From Vicia villosa (Eukaryota > Streptophyta > Magnoliopsida > Fabales > Fabaceae), in the NCBI RefSeq assembly GCF_029867415.1, contig NC_081185.1, forward strand, positions 38,944,766 through 39,008,765: a stretch of DNA of 64,000 nucleotides, given 5' to 3'. Below are positions 33,014 to 44,844 of the stretch, piece after piece (within the stretch, counting starts at the first letter, position 1; the number at the start of each line of letters is the position of its first letter). The translations under genes and the position numbers were made by a program. A model generated the notes under the pieces. The model was given only the letters and a program-made list of their open reading frames with translations. It searched no databases and had not been told where the DNA came from.

Positions 33014-34579
33014 GCAAATGATGCAGAGTAGTTTGGGAGAGTGAGCTTGCTTAGTGAAGTCATTTTGGTTTCTTGGCCATGAAGAAACTCAAGGAATCTC
33101 CAAAATGCAATGATGGAATTTTAGAGCTAGCTCCCTATCCATTGATTCCTTCTGATCTCAGGGGACAATTCTGATGTGTAGAGCTTTCTAATTGGCTTGG
33201 AGAAGAATCCAATTGATGAATCACCATTTGCCATAAATTCACAAATGTAATGATTACATAATCACATGTTCTTGTTTTGGAATATTCTCTTCAAATATTT
33301 GTGTAATGATGCAAATGATTCTCTCCTATCCCTTATAATGTTTTTGAAGTTTAGAGGCACCAATTAGTGTAGGCATTTGCATAAAATGTCAAGTTTCAAA
33401 CTTAGGCATGACCTATAATTTCACTTCAAATGCCTAACTTTGATCAATCATATCTCTTAGCTCAAGATGAATTTGGAGAAGGTTGAGAACAATTTGGAAA
33501 TCCCTTAACACGTACTTCAATTCATTAGTTTGGAGTTTCTTCAAAAACATTTGGGAAATTTGTGAAAAATGGGCTTAAAGTTTGAAGAAAACTAGGGTTT
33601 TTTGCTAGTTTCATGAAGGGAGCAACTTTGAAGCTCCATATCTCTTCAATGGTTGATTTCTAGCCAAAAAATCATATGTAACCAAGTTGTTCATTGGATC
33701 AAAATCTACAACTTTGATGCTGGAAGTTTTTTTCAGTTTGTACTTGAAATTTTGAGATATTCCCTTCCAAAGTTTTGAAAAAAAGACCTTTAAACACTTA
33801 GAAAAATTTCTAAGTATGAAAAGTCAATCTTTGACTTTTTGGTTCTTGATTAATTTTCTTGATTTTCCTTGGTGAAATGACTTCAATAATCATATATTGA
33901 TGATATTGATCCTTAAAAGTCACGTTTTGATCCAAAACCCTAAAAGTCAAAGGTGATCTTGTACAGTTGACTTTTTCCAAATGAAGTGAAATCTTGGACT
34001 TTTGTGATGAATCAAGTTCTCCTCCTCAAATGAATGATATGAATGGAACATATTGAGGTAATAGAAGTTCTTGAGCCATGTTTTGAGTTGTGGAGCCATG
34101 TCCTGATTAAAAGTCAACTATCTAGGTGAATTAGGTCAAAAACCCTAATTTGTAGGTCAGATGAAATTGATGACTGTGGACCTTGAATTGAAGTACAATG
34201 CCCAGTGTATATTGTCATAGGGATCATTTGAGGATGATTGAACACTTTGAGTGATGCCCTGGAGCCTTTTAGGGTTTCCCAGATGTGGTCCCTAATTTTA
34301 GTCCTTGATGGGCTCAAAACCCTAGTTTGGTGATCTGAGTAAGCCTGAGTCCTGATGAATGGTGTCTAATCAATATAGGTGGATAAATGAATCATTTGAG
34401 TCCCATGATTGTATCAGAGGTCATTTTCTTATTGATTGATCCTTTGCATGAGCTTGTTTGCTCCTAAACACCCTCGATTGAGTACCAGGTAAACAAGTGA
34501 CTGCTCTGGGTACTTGTCGTGAGTTGATGAAATGTCTGGAGGTGTGACATCTCAGGGGGGTCAAAATTAGGGTATGACA

Positions 34580-35978
34580 GGGACCTTACTTGGATGAAGC
34601 AAGTATGCCAATTACAATCTCTTGAATGAAAGAACAATTTTCAACCAGTTTAGGGAAGGACAACAAGTCGGGATTTGAAATCCACAGAACATGCCACTTA
34701 CATCACCTAAATGGGAAAATGTTTTGAAAATGATTGATAATGTTTGTATGTTTGAATGTAGTGAAATAGGAGAAATGTCTCTTTTGTAGAAATGAATCAT
34801 GTCTCACTTCTGTATAGAAGATATGGACTTTGACTGGCTTGTACAAGGCCCAAGCTTGAGGCTTAAATGACTGTTTGAGACTAACTCTAGGGGAGATGAC
34901 TCCAATGGGAATTGTTTTTACTGGAAAGATTTATGTGTTTTGTACCAAGCCCAAAATTAAGGCTGACTCTACTGAGGGTTATTGTTTTTCTGTTGGGGAG
35001 AAATTTAGGTTTTTCACTCCTTTGATGATTGAAAAATGATGTTTTTGTGTCTTGTACAAATCCCAAGATTGAGACTACCTCTGTTTGGAAAGAAAAGTTT
35101 TCTGGAGACTATGGATGAATCTACTTTCTGCCTTGTACAAAGCCCAAGGTTGTGGATGACTTAATGAAGAAACAGAGTTTTGGAGACTAAGAATGACTCT
35201 ATTTTCTGCCTTGTACAAAGCCCAAGATTGTGGCTGACTTAATGGGGAAAGACCCAGATGTTTGGATCTTTTGACTGTGGAAAGGATGTTTATCTGCCTT
35301 GTACAAAGCCCACAGTTGTGGTTGACTCTTGATGAGGAATGACTCCAGGGGTTGAGACAGCTGAGGAAACAAACTCAGGAATTTGAATTCTCTAGACTCT
35401 TTTGACGAAAATATGGGTGACAGAGACTGTACATGCCTCTCATTCCTAAAGGTTGAATGAACTAGGGATGACTGAGGTATTGAGAGTTGATACTTTCCAT
35501 GTCTTTTACTCTGCAGGGGAAAGGATCTCAATATAGAGGTTGAGTGAACACTTAAATGATTGTGATTGTGTTCTTGAAGGATCTAGATTCTCACAGGGAT
35601 AAAGGTGACTAAAGACCTGTCCTATGCTTTTAGGAAGCCTGAGGGTCCTTGTATACAAGCTCAAGAGGAAGCTGAAGGGAAATGCTTATAAGAAGCATGT
35701 GGATCCTTACATTGTAAGCCCAAAAGGAGGCTAATCGAGGGTCCTTGTTATAGCACAAGAGAAAGCTATGTTTGCTTGACTAATTTGGCTCTAAGGAAAA
35801 AGAGTAAGAGGTTTCACCGAGAATAATTCCTCTCTGGGTGAACGTGCCCTATTGTTGATCTAAGGGTTTCAAGATGTTTCACCGGGAATAATTCATCTTG
35901 TGGCAAGAATCTACGTTATTCTAATCAGGAGAGGCTTCACCGGGAAGTAATCCTCAATCCCTGGTCATAATCCTATAA
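34580..35978 (-). repeat. Older Ogre LTR, continuation after the solo LTR
   Basis: Resumes GGGACCTTACTTGGATG exactly where 28402 stopped. Its stem-loop units show arms not seen in the inner LTR: GCTTG/CAAGC (34837-34855), TTTTG/CAAAA (34938-34956), TCTTG/CAAGA (35050-35068). It breaks off at CCTATAAT, where the inner LTR goes on for another 3.6 kb. Confidence 0.7.
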
Positions 35979-36499
35979 TCATCATAAATTCAATTATAAA
36001 CCATAAAACATCATTTGAACGCATTATTAACCAAATAGTTCACACAATTATCATCAATTCAATCCAATTATAACAACCTAACCTAACAACCCCAATGTCT
36101 AATTGAATCAAACCATACATCAATCTACCTATTACCTAAGACCACATAAGAGATACTAAAAGGAAGAGTCCCCCCTTACCTCGATGAATCTCTTGAATGC
36201 TCTCCTTCCGGTTCCACGTTCTTGCCTCTTTCTCTTCTCTTGCCCTTTTCACGTGTTCTTCCTTTTTCCCCAAATGATCCCTTTTATTATTTTATGAAAA
36301 TAAAATAAAATAAAATAAATTAACCACAACTTAGTAAAAGGCCTAACCAATTAACACCCCTCTTTTACTAACATCACACCATAAGCCCAATAGCTCATAC
36401 TCCATCATTTTCCAATTAAATCCAAATAAAATACTAAAATTCCAATTATTTAATTTAAATCCAAATTAAATTAATAAACTGAAGTTATGGGATGTTACA
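35979..36499 (-). repeat. TGTAACACC-family LTR, part 2 (LTR start in minus orientation)
   Basis: Read on the minus strand it starts TGTAACATCCCATAACTTC, followed by AT-rich sequence, GTTAGGCCTTTTACTAAG, and GAGCATTCAAGAGATTC then AGGTAAGGGG, paralleling 1529-1840. No gene. Confidence 0.7.
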
Positions 36500-37823
36500 T
36501 CATTGATAAATCAGATGATAAGATAATACAGAAGCAGATGCAGAAACAAAGAAAACTATCTAAGACACAAGACAGACTACTGCTGGGTAAACCTAGAGGC
36601 TAAGGCGGCCAGAAGGTTCTTAATCTCAGAAGTCTCAGCAGCTTGCTTCTTGGTGGTTTCTTCTTGAGTCTTCATCCAAGGTCTGATCTCAGCGTTGGTA
36701 TCATCTTGCTTGTCCAGACGACTAGCCAAGGCTGCTTGATTCTGTTGGAGTTCCTTCAAAGTGTTCAGCAGAACAGAAGGACCAGCAGAAGAAACATGAA
36801 AACTGTTATCTAGAACAGGATGATCAGCATCAGCATCAACCATTTGAACATCTTCATGATTTTCCTCAACAGGAACATCTTCAGCAGGATGTTCTTTAGA
36901 AGGTAGCCCTTTGAACACAGGAATCACAGGTTTTGGAGGGTACTCAACTTCTGGGTAAACCATGTTAGGAGCCTTTTCAGAAGGGTTCTCCCTGAACCAG
37001 TTGAACAAAGCCTGGAAATCTCCAGTCAGAACTTTGTATGGATGTGGCTTCCACATAACCATTGCCAGAGGATTTTCTTCTTCTAACTCATCAACAAATG
37101 GTTTCTCTTCCAGAGGCTTCCAGTTGGTGATGGGATGGTAGTATCTTCCATTATCATACTCCAAACAAAATCCAGAAGGACCAGGAGCAGCAGCCAAACA
37201 GTCTTTCTGGAGATCCAGAAAGTCTTCTTGAACTTCCCTTCTAAAAGCTCTCTGGAGCTTCCAAGCAACTACATGATCCATCTTGGAGTCATGAGCAATC
37301 TTCATAGCATCTAACCCTGTCTGTACCTTATACTTTAATAATTCAAAACAAGTATCAATAGAGGGATTTGGAGGGTTGATTCTGACATGGGTGATAGGAG
37401 AGTCTAGGTTGAGAATGAAATAGGGTTCAAGTTCTCTAGAGAACAAAGCAGAGGTGGTAGAAGATAATAGAGAGGATGAAGAATCTTCCGCGGAGGTGTT
37501 TAAGGGATCAATTAATGGTGAGATTGCAGAGGAATGGAGGTGGTTGAAAAGATGTTTTCAGATGGAATTAGTGGAAAAACAACATTTAGAGGTTGGGGGT
37601 CAAGGGTTGGTTCAGAATGAAGTGGACGACTTCTTTTAGTGGTGGTGGAAGAGCATGGAAGATCAGAAGGTGGTGGTCTTTTCTGAGGGGGAAGGTCAGA
37701 GGTAGAATGTAAACTGGAGGTGTCTACATTGTCAATATCTTCTATGAACTTCTGAAGCTCTTCAGAAGTTCTAGGAACCTTGAGGGACTCTGTTGATACT
37801 TGTTCAGAACTATTAACAGGTAC
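36500..37823 (-). pseudogene. Sirevirus fragment: C-terminal part of the additional ORF
   Basis: 289 codons open from 37446 to 36577 are homologous to the last third of the ORF at 10022-12763 (RAFRREVQEDFLDLQKDCLA, KPLEEKPFVDELEEE, GDFQALFNWFRENPSEKAP), with a similar coiled-coil end. Upstream to 37823 another frame continues with Pro/Ser-rich sequence after a frameshift near 37490. It is cut by an Ogre LTR at 37824 and by the LTR end at 36499. The sequence differs clearly from the first copy, so it belongs to another Sirevirus subfamily, perhaps the element at 53664-56970. Confidence 0.75.
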
Positions 37824-38349
37824 TGCGGTGTCGTTTTTTTACCTCCCAGTTTCACTTGGGAGGACGGCACGCTAGACCCTTCACGCAAAATTTGGAAGGA
37901 GAGAAGCGCCCTTGTGGGATGAATTTTATTTCAGTTCTTCCTACGATACCACACGAACTTTTTAATTATCCTACGAGGAAGGGGATAAAGATCTCAAATA
38001 AACCCTAGGAGTTTGCTAAGTGTGGGGATTCACCTAGACTAGAAATTCTAGAGTCCGGGAGGTCGGTTATAGATAGGGAAGGTTTTAAGCACCCTACATA
38101 TCCGTAGTACTCTACGGGAACCTTCTTTGTGCCTATGTGTTTGTGTTTTTTGCTTGATTGGGAAAGTTTCTCCTTTGTGTTAGGAGAGAGAATTGAATTG
38201 AATTGAAAAAGACAGACAGACTAACTATTTTGTTTTTTTGATTAGATCGCTGAGATTCCTTGTGAATCTTATGCCTACATATCCCTAATGGAAGTCAGAG
38301 CTTTTTATAGTTCGGGGAACTAATTAGGGAAATTAATTGTTTTTGAGTG

Positions 38350-40265
38350 CCTTGCTTGAAGCTCAAGGTTGAAGCTTGAATTAAATATCTGTTTATAGTA
38401 AAGAGATATGAAGTCATCTTTATAGAGAGGTATTTCTACTATTCCACCACAAACATTTAAAGTGACAGAAAAGTTGAACTTGTTTCATTAAGAGAGGGAC
38501 CTTACTTGGATGTACAAGTATACCAGTCACATGTCTCTTAAATTAAAGAAAGATTCTCAACCAAATTAGGGAAAGTTACACAAACCTGGGGTTATGCTAG
38601 AGCCTGTCTTTCAAAATCCTAAATGGGAGAATGTTTAAAATTAAAATGTAAATGTTTGTTTGTATGTTTGTTTGAATGTGGTGAGATAGGAGAAATATCT
38701 CTCTATAGAGATAAGATATGTCTATCTACTGTATGAAAGATTTGATTTTAGCTAGCTTGTATGAGGCCCAAGCCTGAGGCTTAAAAGGTTTTTTTTATTG
38801 ACTCTGGGAGATGACTCCACTGGGAATTAACTTTTGATTGAATGATTTGTGTTCTGTATGAAGCCCAAAATTGAGACTGACTCTAGTTGGAGAGTGTTCA
38901 TTTTGTTTTATTGAAAGTTTTATTTTAGTGTTCTGTACGAAGACCATAATTGTGGGTGACTCTACCTAGGGAGACTCTATTTTGTGCCTTGTATGAAGCC
39001 CGAGGTTGTGGCTGACTCTAGCTAGGGAAGACATTGTTTTCTGCCTTGTATGAAGCCCAAGGTTGTGGCTAACTGTTGAGGAAACTGAGTATGGATGACT
39101 CTATTTTTGTGTGCCTTGTACAAAGCCCAAGAATGTGGCTGACTTTCTAAGGAAAAGATCCTGAAGGTTAGGAATCTTTTGACAGAGGAAATGATGTTTT
39201 TCTGCCATATACAAAGCCCAAGGTTGGGGCTACTTGATGAGGAAGGACTCACTGTGGAGACTCTATTATCTTCCTTGTACAAAGCCCAAGGTTGTAGCTG
39301 ACTCTAGATAGGGGAATACCTATGAGTAGGGTTTTGACTCTAAAGGGAGTATCTGCCTTGTACAAAGCTCAAGGTTGAGGCTGACTCCTAAATGGGGAAA
39401 GATCTACCAGTGTGGGGTCTTTTTACTCATAGGGGATTACTCTGTTGAGGATTACTCTATTATTTAAGAGACTAAAGGTTGACCCTTCTGGGGATTGTGC
39501 TTTTGTTAAGCAGGGATTGATGAATGAAAGACCCAGGTTTGAAGATTGACTCTACTAGGGAACTTGTTTGGGTGATTGACCTAGACTCTATTGAGGAGTT
39601 TTTGAAGGTTTGAAAGATGATTTTGGAAGCTAACCCTTTCCAGGGAATTTGGATTTGAAGGATTGATTTTGGAGGCTGACCCTTTCCAGGGGTTTACTAT
39701 GCTGGAGAGTTTATCTTTTGAAAGTTGAATTTTTGGAGGCTGACCCTTTCCAGGGGATTTTGTTAAAAATGGAGGAATTAATGGAGGCTAACCCTTTCCA
39801 GGGGTTTTTAACTTATGAAGATTGATGTGGAAGCTAACCCTTTCCAGGGAATTTGGATTAACTATTTTAGACTTCTTGTTTAAAGCCCAAGATTAAGGGT
39901 GACTCTGACTGAGGATATTCAGATTGGAACCTAGACTCTGCTAAGGAGGAAAATCATTGAAGAATGAGAATAAAGGTGACAAAGATTGTCCATGTCTCTC
40001 ATTCCAAAAGGTGGACTCAATACTGAGATTGAGACATTCTTAGCTTGTTTAAAGTCTGGTTTAAAGAGTAGAAGAATCTCACCAGGGTAGGCTAAAAGGT
40101 GACTAAAGACCTGTTCCTATGTTTATAAGAAACCTGATGGGTCCTTGTATACAAGCTCAAGAGAAAGCTGGGAATATGCTTTTAAGAAGCTTGTGGGTCC
40201 TTGTATTGTAAGCCCAAGAGGAGGCTAATCGAGGGTCCTCGTTATAGCACAAGAGAAAGCTATGT
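38350..40265 (-). repeat. Co-varying stem-loop/pseudoknot-like units in the Ogre A LTR
   Basis: Examples: CCTTG/CAAGG with AGCT/AGCT (38350-38376); GCTTG/CAAGC with loop TATGAGGCC (38755-38773); CTTG/CAAG with AGCT/AGCT (40144-40169); CTTG/CAAG with AGCC/GGCT (40200-40226); ATAGC/GCTAT (40244-40263). CCCTTTCCAGGG units occur at 39625-39855. Confidence 0.7.
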
Positions 40266-41389
40266 TGGTTTTGAACTTATTTTGGCTCTAAGCAAATGGG
40301 TAAGAGGTTTCACCGGGAATAACTCCTCTTGGGTTGATGTGCCCTATTTTTGTTCTAAGGCTTTTTTAAGATGTTTCACCGGGAATAATTCATCTTGAGG
40401 TTTAACTAAAGATCTCTAATTAGGAAAGAGCCTTCACCAGGAAGACATTCTCAATCCTAGGCCATAGTCCTATAATATATATATATCGTTTATTTGTCCT
40501 AAGGTTGTACTCAGACGTAGTCCTAAAAAATATATATACAGTTTATATTTGACAGTAATTTAAATGAAATCTTGTAAATGGAAAGCTATAAAGCCTAACT
40601 TGGATGAAGAGGAGGCCTTTGAAAGATGTATGTACAAAGCCTTACCATCAGCTTGGTTATTTATTGATAACAGTTGAATTATTTGATTGTGAACAGTTGA
40701 ATATTCATTGAAAACAATTGAATGTTGATGTTTTGAAAACAGAAGAAGTGAAGATGGACACTAGGTCACATAGGTTTCTGAAGAGTTTCACCGGGAATAA
40801 TGCCCTTCAAATACCAGATGAATGTTTTGAAAACAGATGAGAAGATTTTGTAAAGATGTTTTGAAACACAAACTATGAAAAGAAAAAGGTGTTGGGTCTT
40901 ACACTCTATTAGAGGCCAATTAAAAATGATTTACTGTTTATGAAAAACAGTTGAAGAAATTTGAAATGATACAAGATTTTGTTGTCTGAAAACCTTGATC
41001 GTCTGTTTAATCAGAGTTTGAAAATTGTTTGAAATGTTGAAAAAAGTCAACTTAATTAGGGTAAAGACAAAATATATACCTAATTAAGACCTAAATGATT
41101 TAGGGTTTTATCACAAAAATATTTACAAGAGATTAGGTTTTGGGAATCAAGAGAAAACTATATTTTAAAGTATTAAAACATACTTAAAACATATGATTTT
41201 AAACCTAATTAAAACATATTAAAATAATATATTTTTTGTGATTTTTTTAGATATTCTCAAAATAGATATATTAAATGAGAAGTGTGTGAAAAATCAAGTG
41301 AAAATGATTTAATTTGTTAGGTGAATTAATTAGTTGAAGTTGGAAAGAAATTGAATGGGAAAAGTGATAAAAAAACAAGGTTTTGTCTC

Positions 41390-41460
41390 CCAAAGGGCTT
41401 GAACTCACTCCCTCTAGGTCACCACTCAAAACACTTACCATCTGGACCACGCGCGTAGCT
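41390..41460 (-). other. tRNA-like module in the Ogre A LTR
   Basis: Minus strand GGTCCAGATGGTAA (A-box-like) and GAGTTCAAGCCC (B-box-like). Position and flanks correspond to 31845-31912. Confidence 0.45.
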
Positions 41461-41540
41461 TGTTAGACAAACACCTCCAGCTCATTATATTTGAAAACCA
41501 ATGCATAAATGAGTTAAAAAATAAAATGAACAAAACAAAA

Positions 41541-41618
41541 GGTCTGAGGGGGGGTTCGAACCCCAGACCTTGGGCAAGAGAGACTTTGGACGCGCGCTGT
41601 AACCACTGTGGCACTATG
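41541..41618 (-). other. Second tRNA-like module in the Ogre A LTR
   Basis: Minus strand GTGCCACAGTGGTTA (A-box-like), then GGGGTTCGAACCCC, an excellent T-arm/B-box, within GGTCTGG...CAGACC. Corresponds to 31983-32056. Confidence 0.5.
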
Positions 41619-42349
41619 ATGAATTCGTAAATGACACGCCTATCATTCAAAATAAAATAAATTCATTCCGGGGAAATTTGAAAAATGGCGCCACCATCTT
41701 CATCTTCAACCTCAAGCTTCAAAAATTTTAATTTGCTATCTCCCTCATTTCTCAACCAAACTTAAAGATGTAAACATGGATTTTGCTCGTTTTTGAACAA
41801 GGATCATGATGGTATCCTTTGATTTTATTTATTTTCAGTGTAATTCAAAATTCACACGCATGAACACTAAGAACCCTAAAACTGAAAAATTAACATGAAA
41901 TACTCTATATGCATGATATGATACAGTTGAATGAGGGTTACTGATCCTCTCAGGTGCAGAAACTTGTTGGTATAACAAGTTTTGATTTATGAAGCATGAA
42001 TCATAGAGTTTGAAGCTAATGAAACTTACCTCTGAAATGGAGATTGAGCTCTGATCAAAGTGTGTTACAGAGCTATTGCAACGATCCAGATAGCTTCAAT
42101 GATCCTCCAGGAAGTTGTTGAGATGCTTAGTTTGAGTTAGAACTCCCCATAAATTCTTGCTTGACCTCAACTGATATGGCTCCAAGTAAGAGGTGAAGAT
42201 GATGATCCTCCACGTACAGAAGTGTTCTAGGTGTTTGGATCACTTCTAAATACCTCCTTTGATGTGTTTGAATACTTACTTTCAAAGGAAGAGCTCTGGT
42301 TTAAAGAATCCGAGTCTTCCTGCCAAAGAACCTTTGAAAAACCTAAGTA

Positions 42350-42354
<5 letters not shown>

Positions 42355-42402
<48 letters not shown>
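42355..42402. repeat. (GA)n microsatellite
   Basis: Perfect GA run shortly downstream (minus strand) of the LTR TATA box. The sister LTR has only GAGGGAGGAGGAGAAAG here. Confidence 0.9.
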
Positions 42403-42406
<4 letters not shown>

Positions 42407-42449
42407 TTTTTGTTGCTTTGGTGTGTCTAATTACTGAGGTATGCTCTTC

Positions 42450-42458
42450 TATTTATAG
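42450..42458 (-). promoter_or_regulatory. Putative TATA box of the Ogre A LTR
   Basis: Minus strand CTATAAATA in the same context (GCCTATAAAT...) as 33005-33013. Confidence 0.5.
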
Positions 42459-44024
42459 GCAAAGAGTTCAGTGCATTTGCAGAGAGTGAGCTTTGCTTAA
42501 TGAGGTTAACTTGGTTTCTTAGTTATGAAGGAATTTCAAAAATATCCAAAATGCAATGATGGCAATTTTGATTCCACTTGATCAATCCCCTAGCCATCGA
42601 TTTTGTGTGATCTTAGGTGACAATTCTATTGCAGAAGTGAACTCTAATTGGCTTAGGAGAAGATTCTTTGGTGATTCATCAATATTCCAATTTTGTAATG
42701 ATTACTTAATCACATGGCATTGAATTCTTGCAACTTGGCAAAAAATGATGAAATAGTGCATTTGATTCCTTCAAATCTCTTCTGATATCTCATGGATGAG
42801 GATGCATCAATTGGTAGAGGCATTGGTACAAAGTTTGCAAAATTCAAATTTGGACATGACCTATAATTTCACTTCAAATGCCCATACTTTGATCAACCAT
42901 ATCTCTTAGCTCATAATGAATTTGAAGATGGTTGAACATAATTTGAAAAGCCCTTGACATGAAATTCAATTCATTAGTTTGGTGTTTGCCCAAAGTACTT
43001 AGGGAAATTAATGAAAAAGTCCCATAAAGTTTGAAGAAAACTAGGGTTTCTTTGCTAGTTTTGTGAAGGCAGTCACTTTGAAGCTCCATATCTCTCCAAT
43101 GGTTGATTTCTAGCCAAAAAATTACATGTGACAAAGTTTTTCATTGGATCAAAATCTACAACTTTGATTTTTGGAGTTTTTTGAGTTGTGTAGGTGAAAT
43201 TTTGAGATATTCCCTTCCAAAGTTTTGAAAAAAAGACCTTTAAACACAAAAATTTCTAAGTATGAAAAGTCAATCTTTGACTTTTTGATTCTTGATTGAT
43301 TTTCTTGATTTTTCTTGGTCAAATGACTTCAATAATCATATATTGATGATTTTGATCCTAAAAAGTCATGGTTTGACCCAAAACCCCAAAAGTCAAAGGT
43401 GAACTTGTACAGTTGACTTTTCCAAATGAAGTGAAATCTTGGACTTTTGTGATGAATCAAGCTCTCCTCCTCGAATGAATGGTATGAATGGATTATATTG
43501 AGGTAATAGAAGTTCTTGAGCCCTGTTTTGAGTTGTGGATCCATGTCCTGATTAAAAGTCAACTATCTAGGTGAATTAGGTCAAAAACCCTAATTGTAGA
43601 CCAGATGAAATTGATGTTTGTAGATCTTGAATTGAGGTACAATGACCAGTGGATATTATCATATGGATCATTTGAATGTGATTGAACCCTTCGAGTGATG
43701 TCCTGGAGCTTTTTAGGGTTTCCCAGTTGTGGTCCCTGATTTTAGTCCTTGATGGGCTCAAAACCCTAGTTTGGTGACCTGAGCAAACATGAGTCCCGAT
43801 GACTGGTGTCTAATCAACATAGGTGAATAAATGAATCATTTGAGTCTTTTGATTGTATTAGAGGTCATTCTCTTATTGATTGATCCTTTGCCTAAGCTCC
43901 TTTGTCCTTGCACACCCTCGATTGAGTACCAGATAAACAAGTGGCTGCTCTGAGTACCTGTCTTGAGTTTGATGAAATGTCTGGAGGTGCAACATCTCAG
44001 GGGGGTCAAAATTAGGGTATGACA

Positions 44025-44037
44025 GATGCCCCTATTT
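44025..44037 (-). promoter_or_regulatory. Polypurine tract of Ogre A
   Basis: Minus strand AAATAGGGGCATC directly before the LTR start TGTCATACCC. Confidence 0.8.
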
Positions 44038-44310
44038 AAGTTTCTTTCATTTGGAGGGAGAAAGATTGACATCTTGATCTCCTCTGAATGAAAGAGACTT
44101 AAGTTCTAAAGAATCCCCAAATTTTGGGCGTTCTTGAGATGTTGCAGTGATAATGAAATGCTCGTGCATTACTTAATCCAGTTGTCGCACTCGGAGGGGG
44201 ATAGGGAGACAAGCTCCTGTAGAAATGTGCTTATCTGGATCATGGTGAATGGACGACAATGTAGAATGTGCGATCCATCTTCTTTGACTAAGTGTTGATA
44301 CTTAGAAAAA

Positions 44311-44660
44311 GGTAAACAACCTCCCCTCGTTTCGGATGTCTGATCGCGAAATTGGTCTCAGTTGTAATGATAACCTCCCCTCGTTTCGGATGTCTGATCG
44401 CGAAACTGGTCTCAATTATAATGATGTAAACAACCTCCCATCGTTTCGGATGTCTAAATCTCGAAACTAGTCTCAGCTGTGATAACCTCCCCTCGTTTCG
44501 GATGTCTGATCGCGAAACTGGTCTCAGTTATAATGATGTAAACAACCTCCCCTCGTTTCGGATGTCTAAATCTCGAAACTGGTCTTAGCTGTAGTGATAA
44601 CCTCCCCTCGTTTCGGATGTCTGATCGTGAAACTGGTCTCGGTTATAATGATGGACAATA
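44311..44660 (-). repeat. 3'-UTR tandem array 1 of Ogre A: alternating 52/60 bp units
   Basis: Six copies of CCTCCCCTCGTTTCGGATG start near 44320, 44372, 44433, 44485, 44545 and 44600. Spacings alternate about 52 and 60 bp, so the true period is a ~112 bp dimer. Each unit holds GTTTCG...CGAAAC arms; one loop type reads GATGTCTGATCG and the other GATGTCTAAATCT. Confidence 0.85.
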
Positions 44661-44844
44661 TCTCAGATAAAGAGAAAATCTCCAAGAGTCTGTTTCCTCA
44701 TCAAACTTCTCACCAGTATTTGTTGGAGAGATACCATTTGACGGTTAATAAGAAACTTTATCATACTTTCCTTCAATTCAATGTCTTCAAAGAATTACCA
44801 TATGATCATGCGTCCTTTTGAGGAGCTAATGACTTTGCTTGAAA

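Larger units (their letters stand above)
28403..34579 (-). mobile_element. Solo Ogre LTR (6177 bp) with TSD GGGAC
   Basis: In minus orientation it starts TGTCATACCCTAATTTTGAC and ends ...GACACCATA (TATGGTGTC at 28403, one base changed from the TG seen in sister copies). It is flanked by GGGAC at 28398-28402 and 34580-34584, and is inserted in another LTR of the same family. Its length and the related LTR next to an Ogre pol (37824-44024) identify it. It carries repeated stem-loop units (about 28930-30690), a (TA)n run, two tRNA-like modules (31845-32056) and a TATA box at 33005-33013. Confidence 0.9.
37824..44024 (-). repeat. 3' LTR of Ogre A (6201 bp)
   Basis: Begins TGCGGTGTCG and ends GGGTATGACA on the plus strand; in minus orientation the start is TGTCATACCCTAATTTTGAC. 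Collinear with 28403-34579. It carries stem-loop units (38350-40265), two tRNA-like modules (41390-41618), a TATA box, and a (GA)n run. The five bases before it are GGTAC. No matching copy was found at a right end. Confidence 0.9.

Noticed and set aside
32652..33017. 121-codon minus-strand frame in the solo Ogre LTR
   Set aside because: Its first codons are the TATA box itself, and the sister LTR (42200-42460) does not keep the frame.
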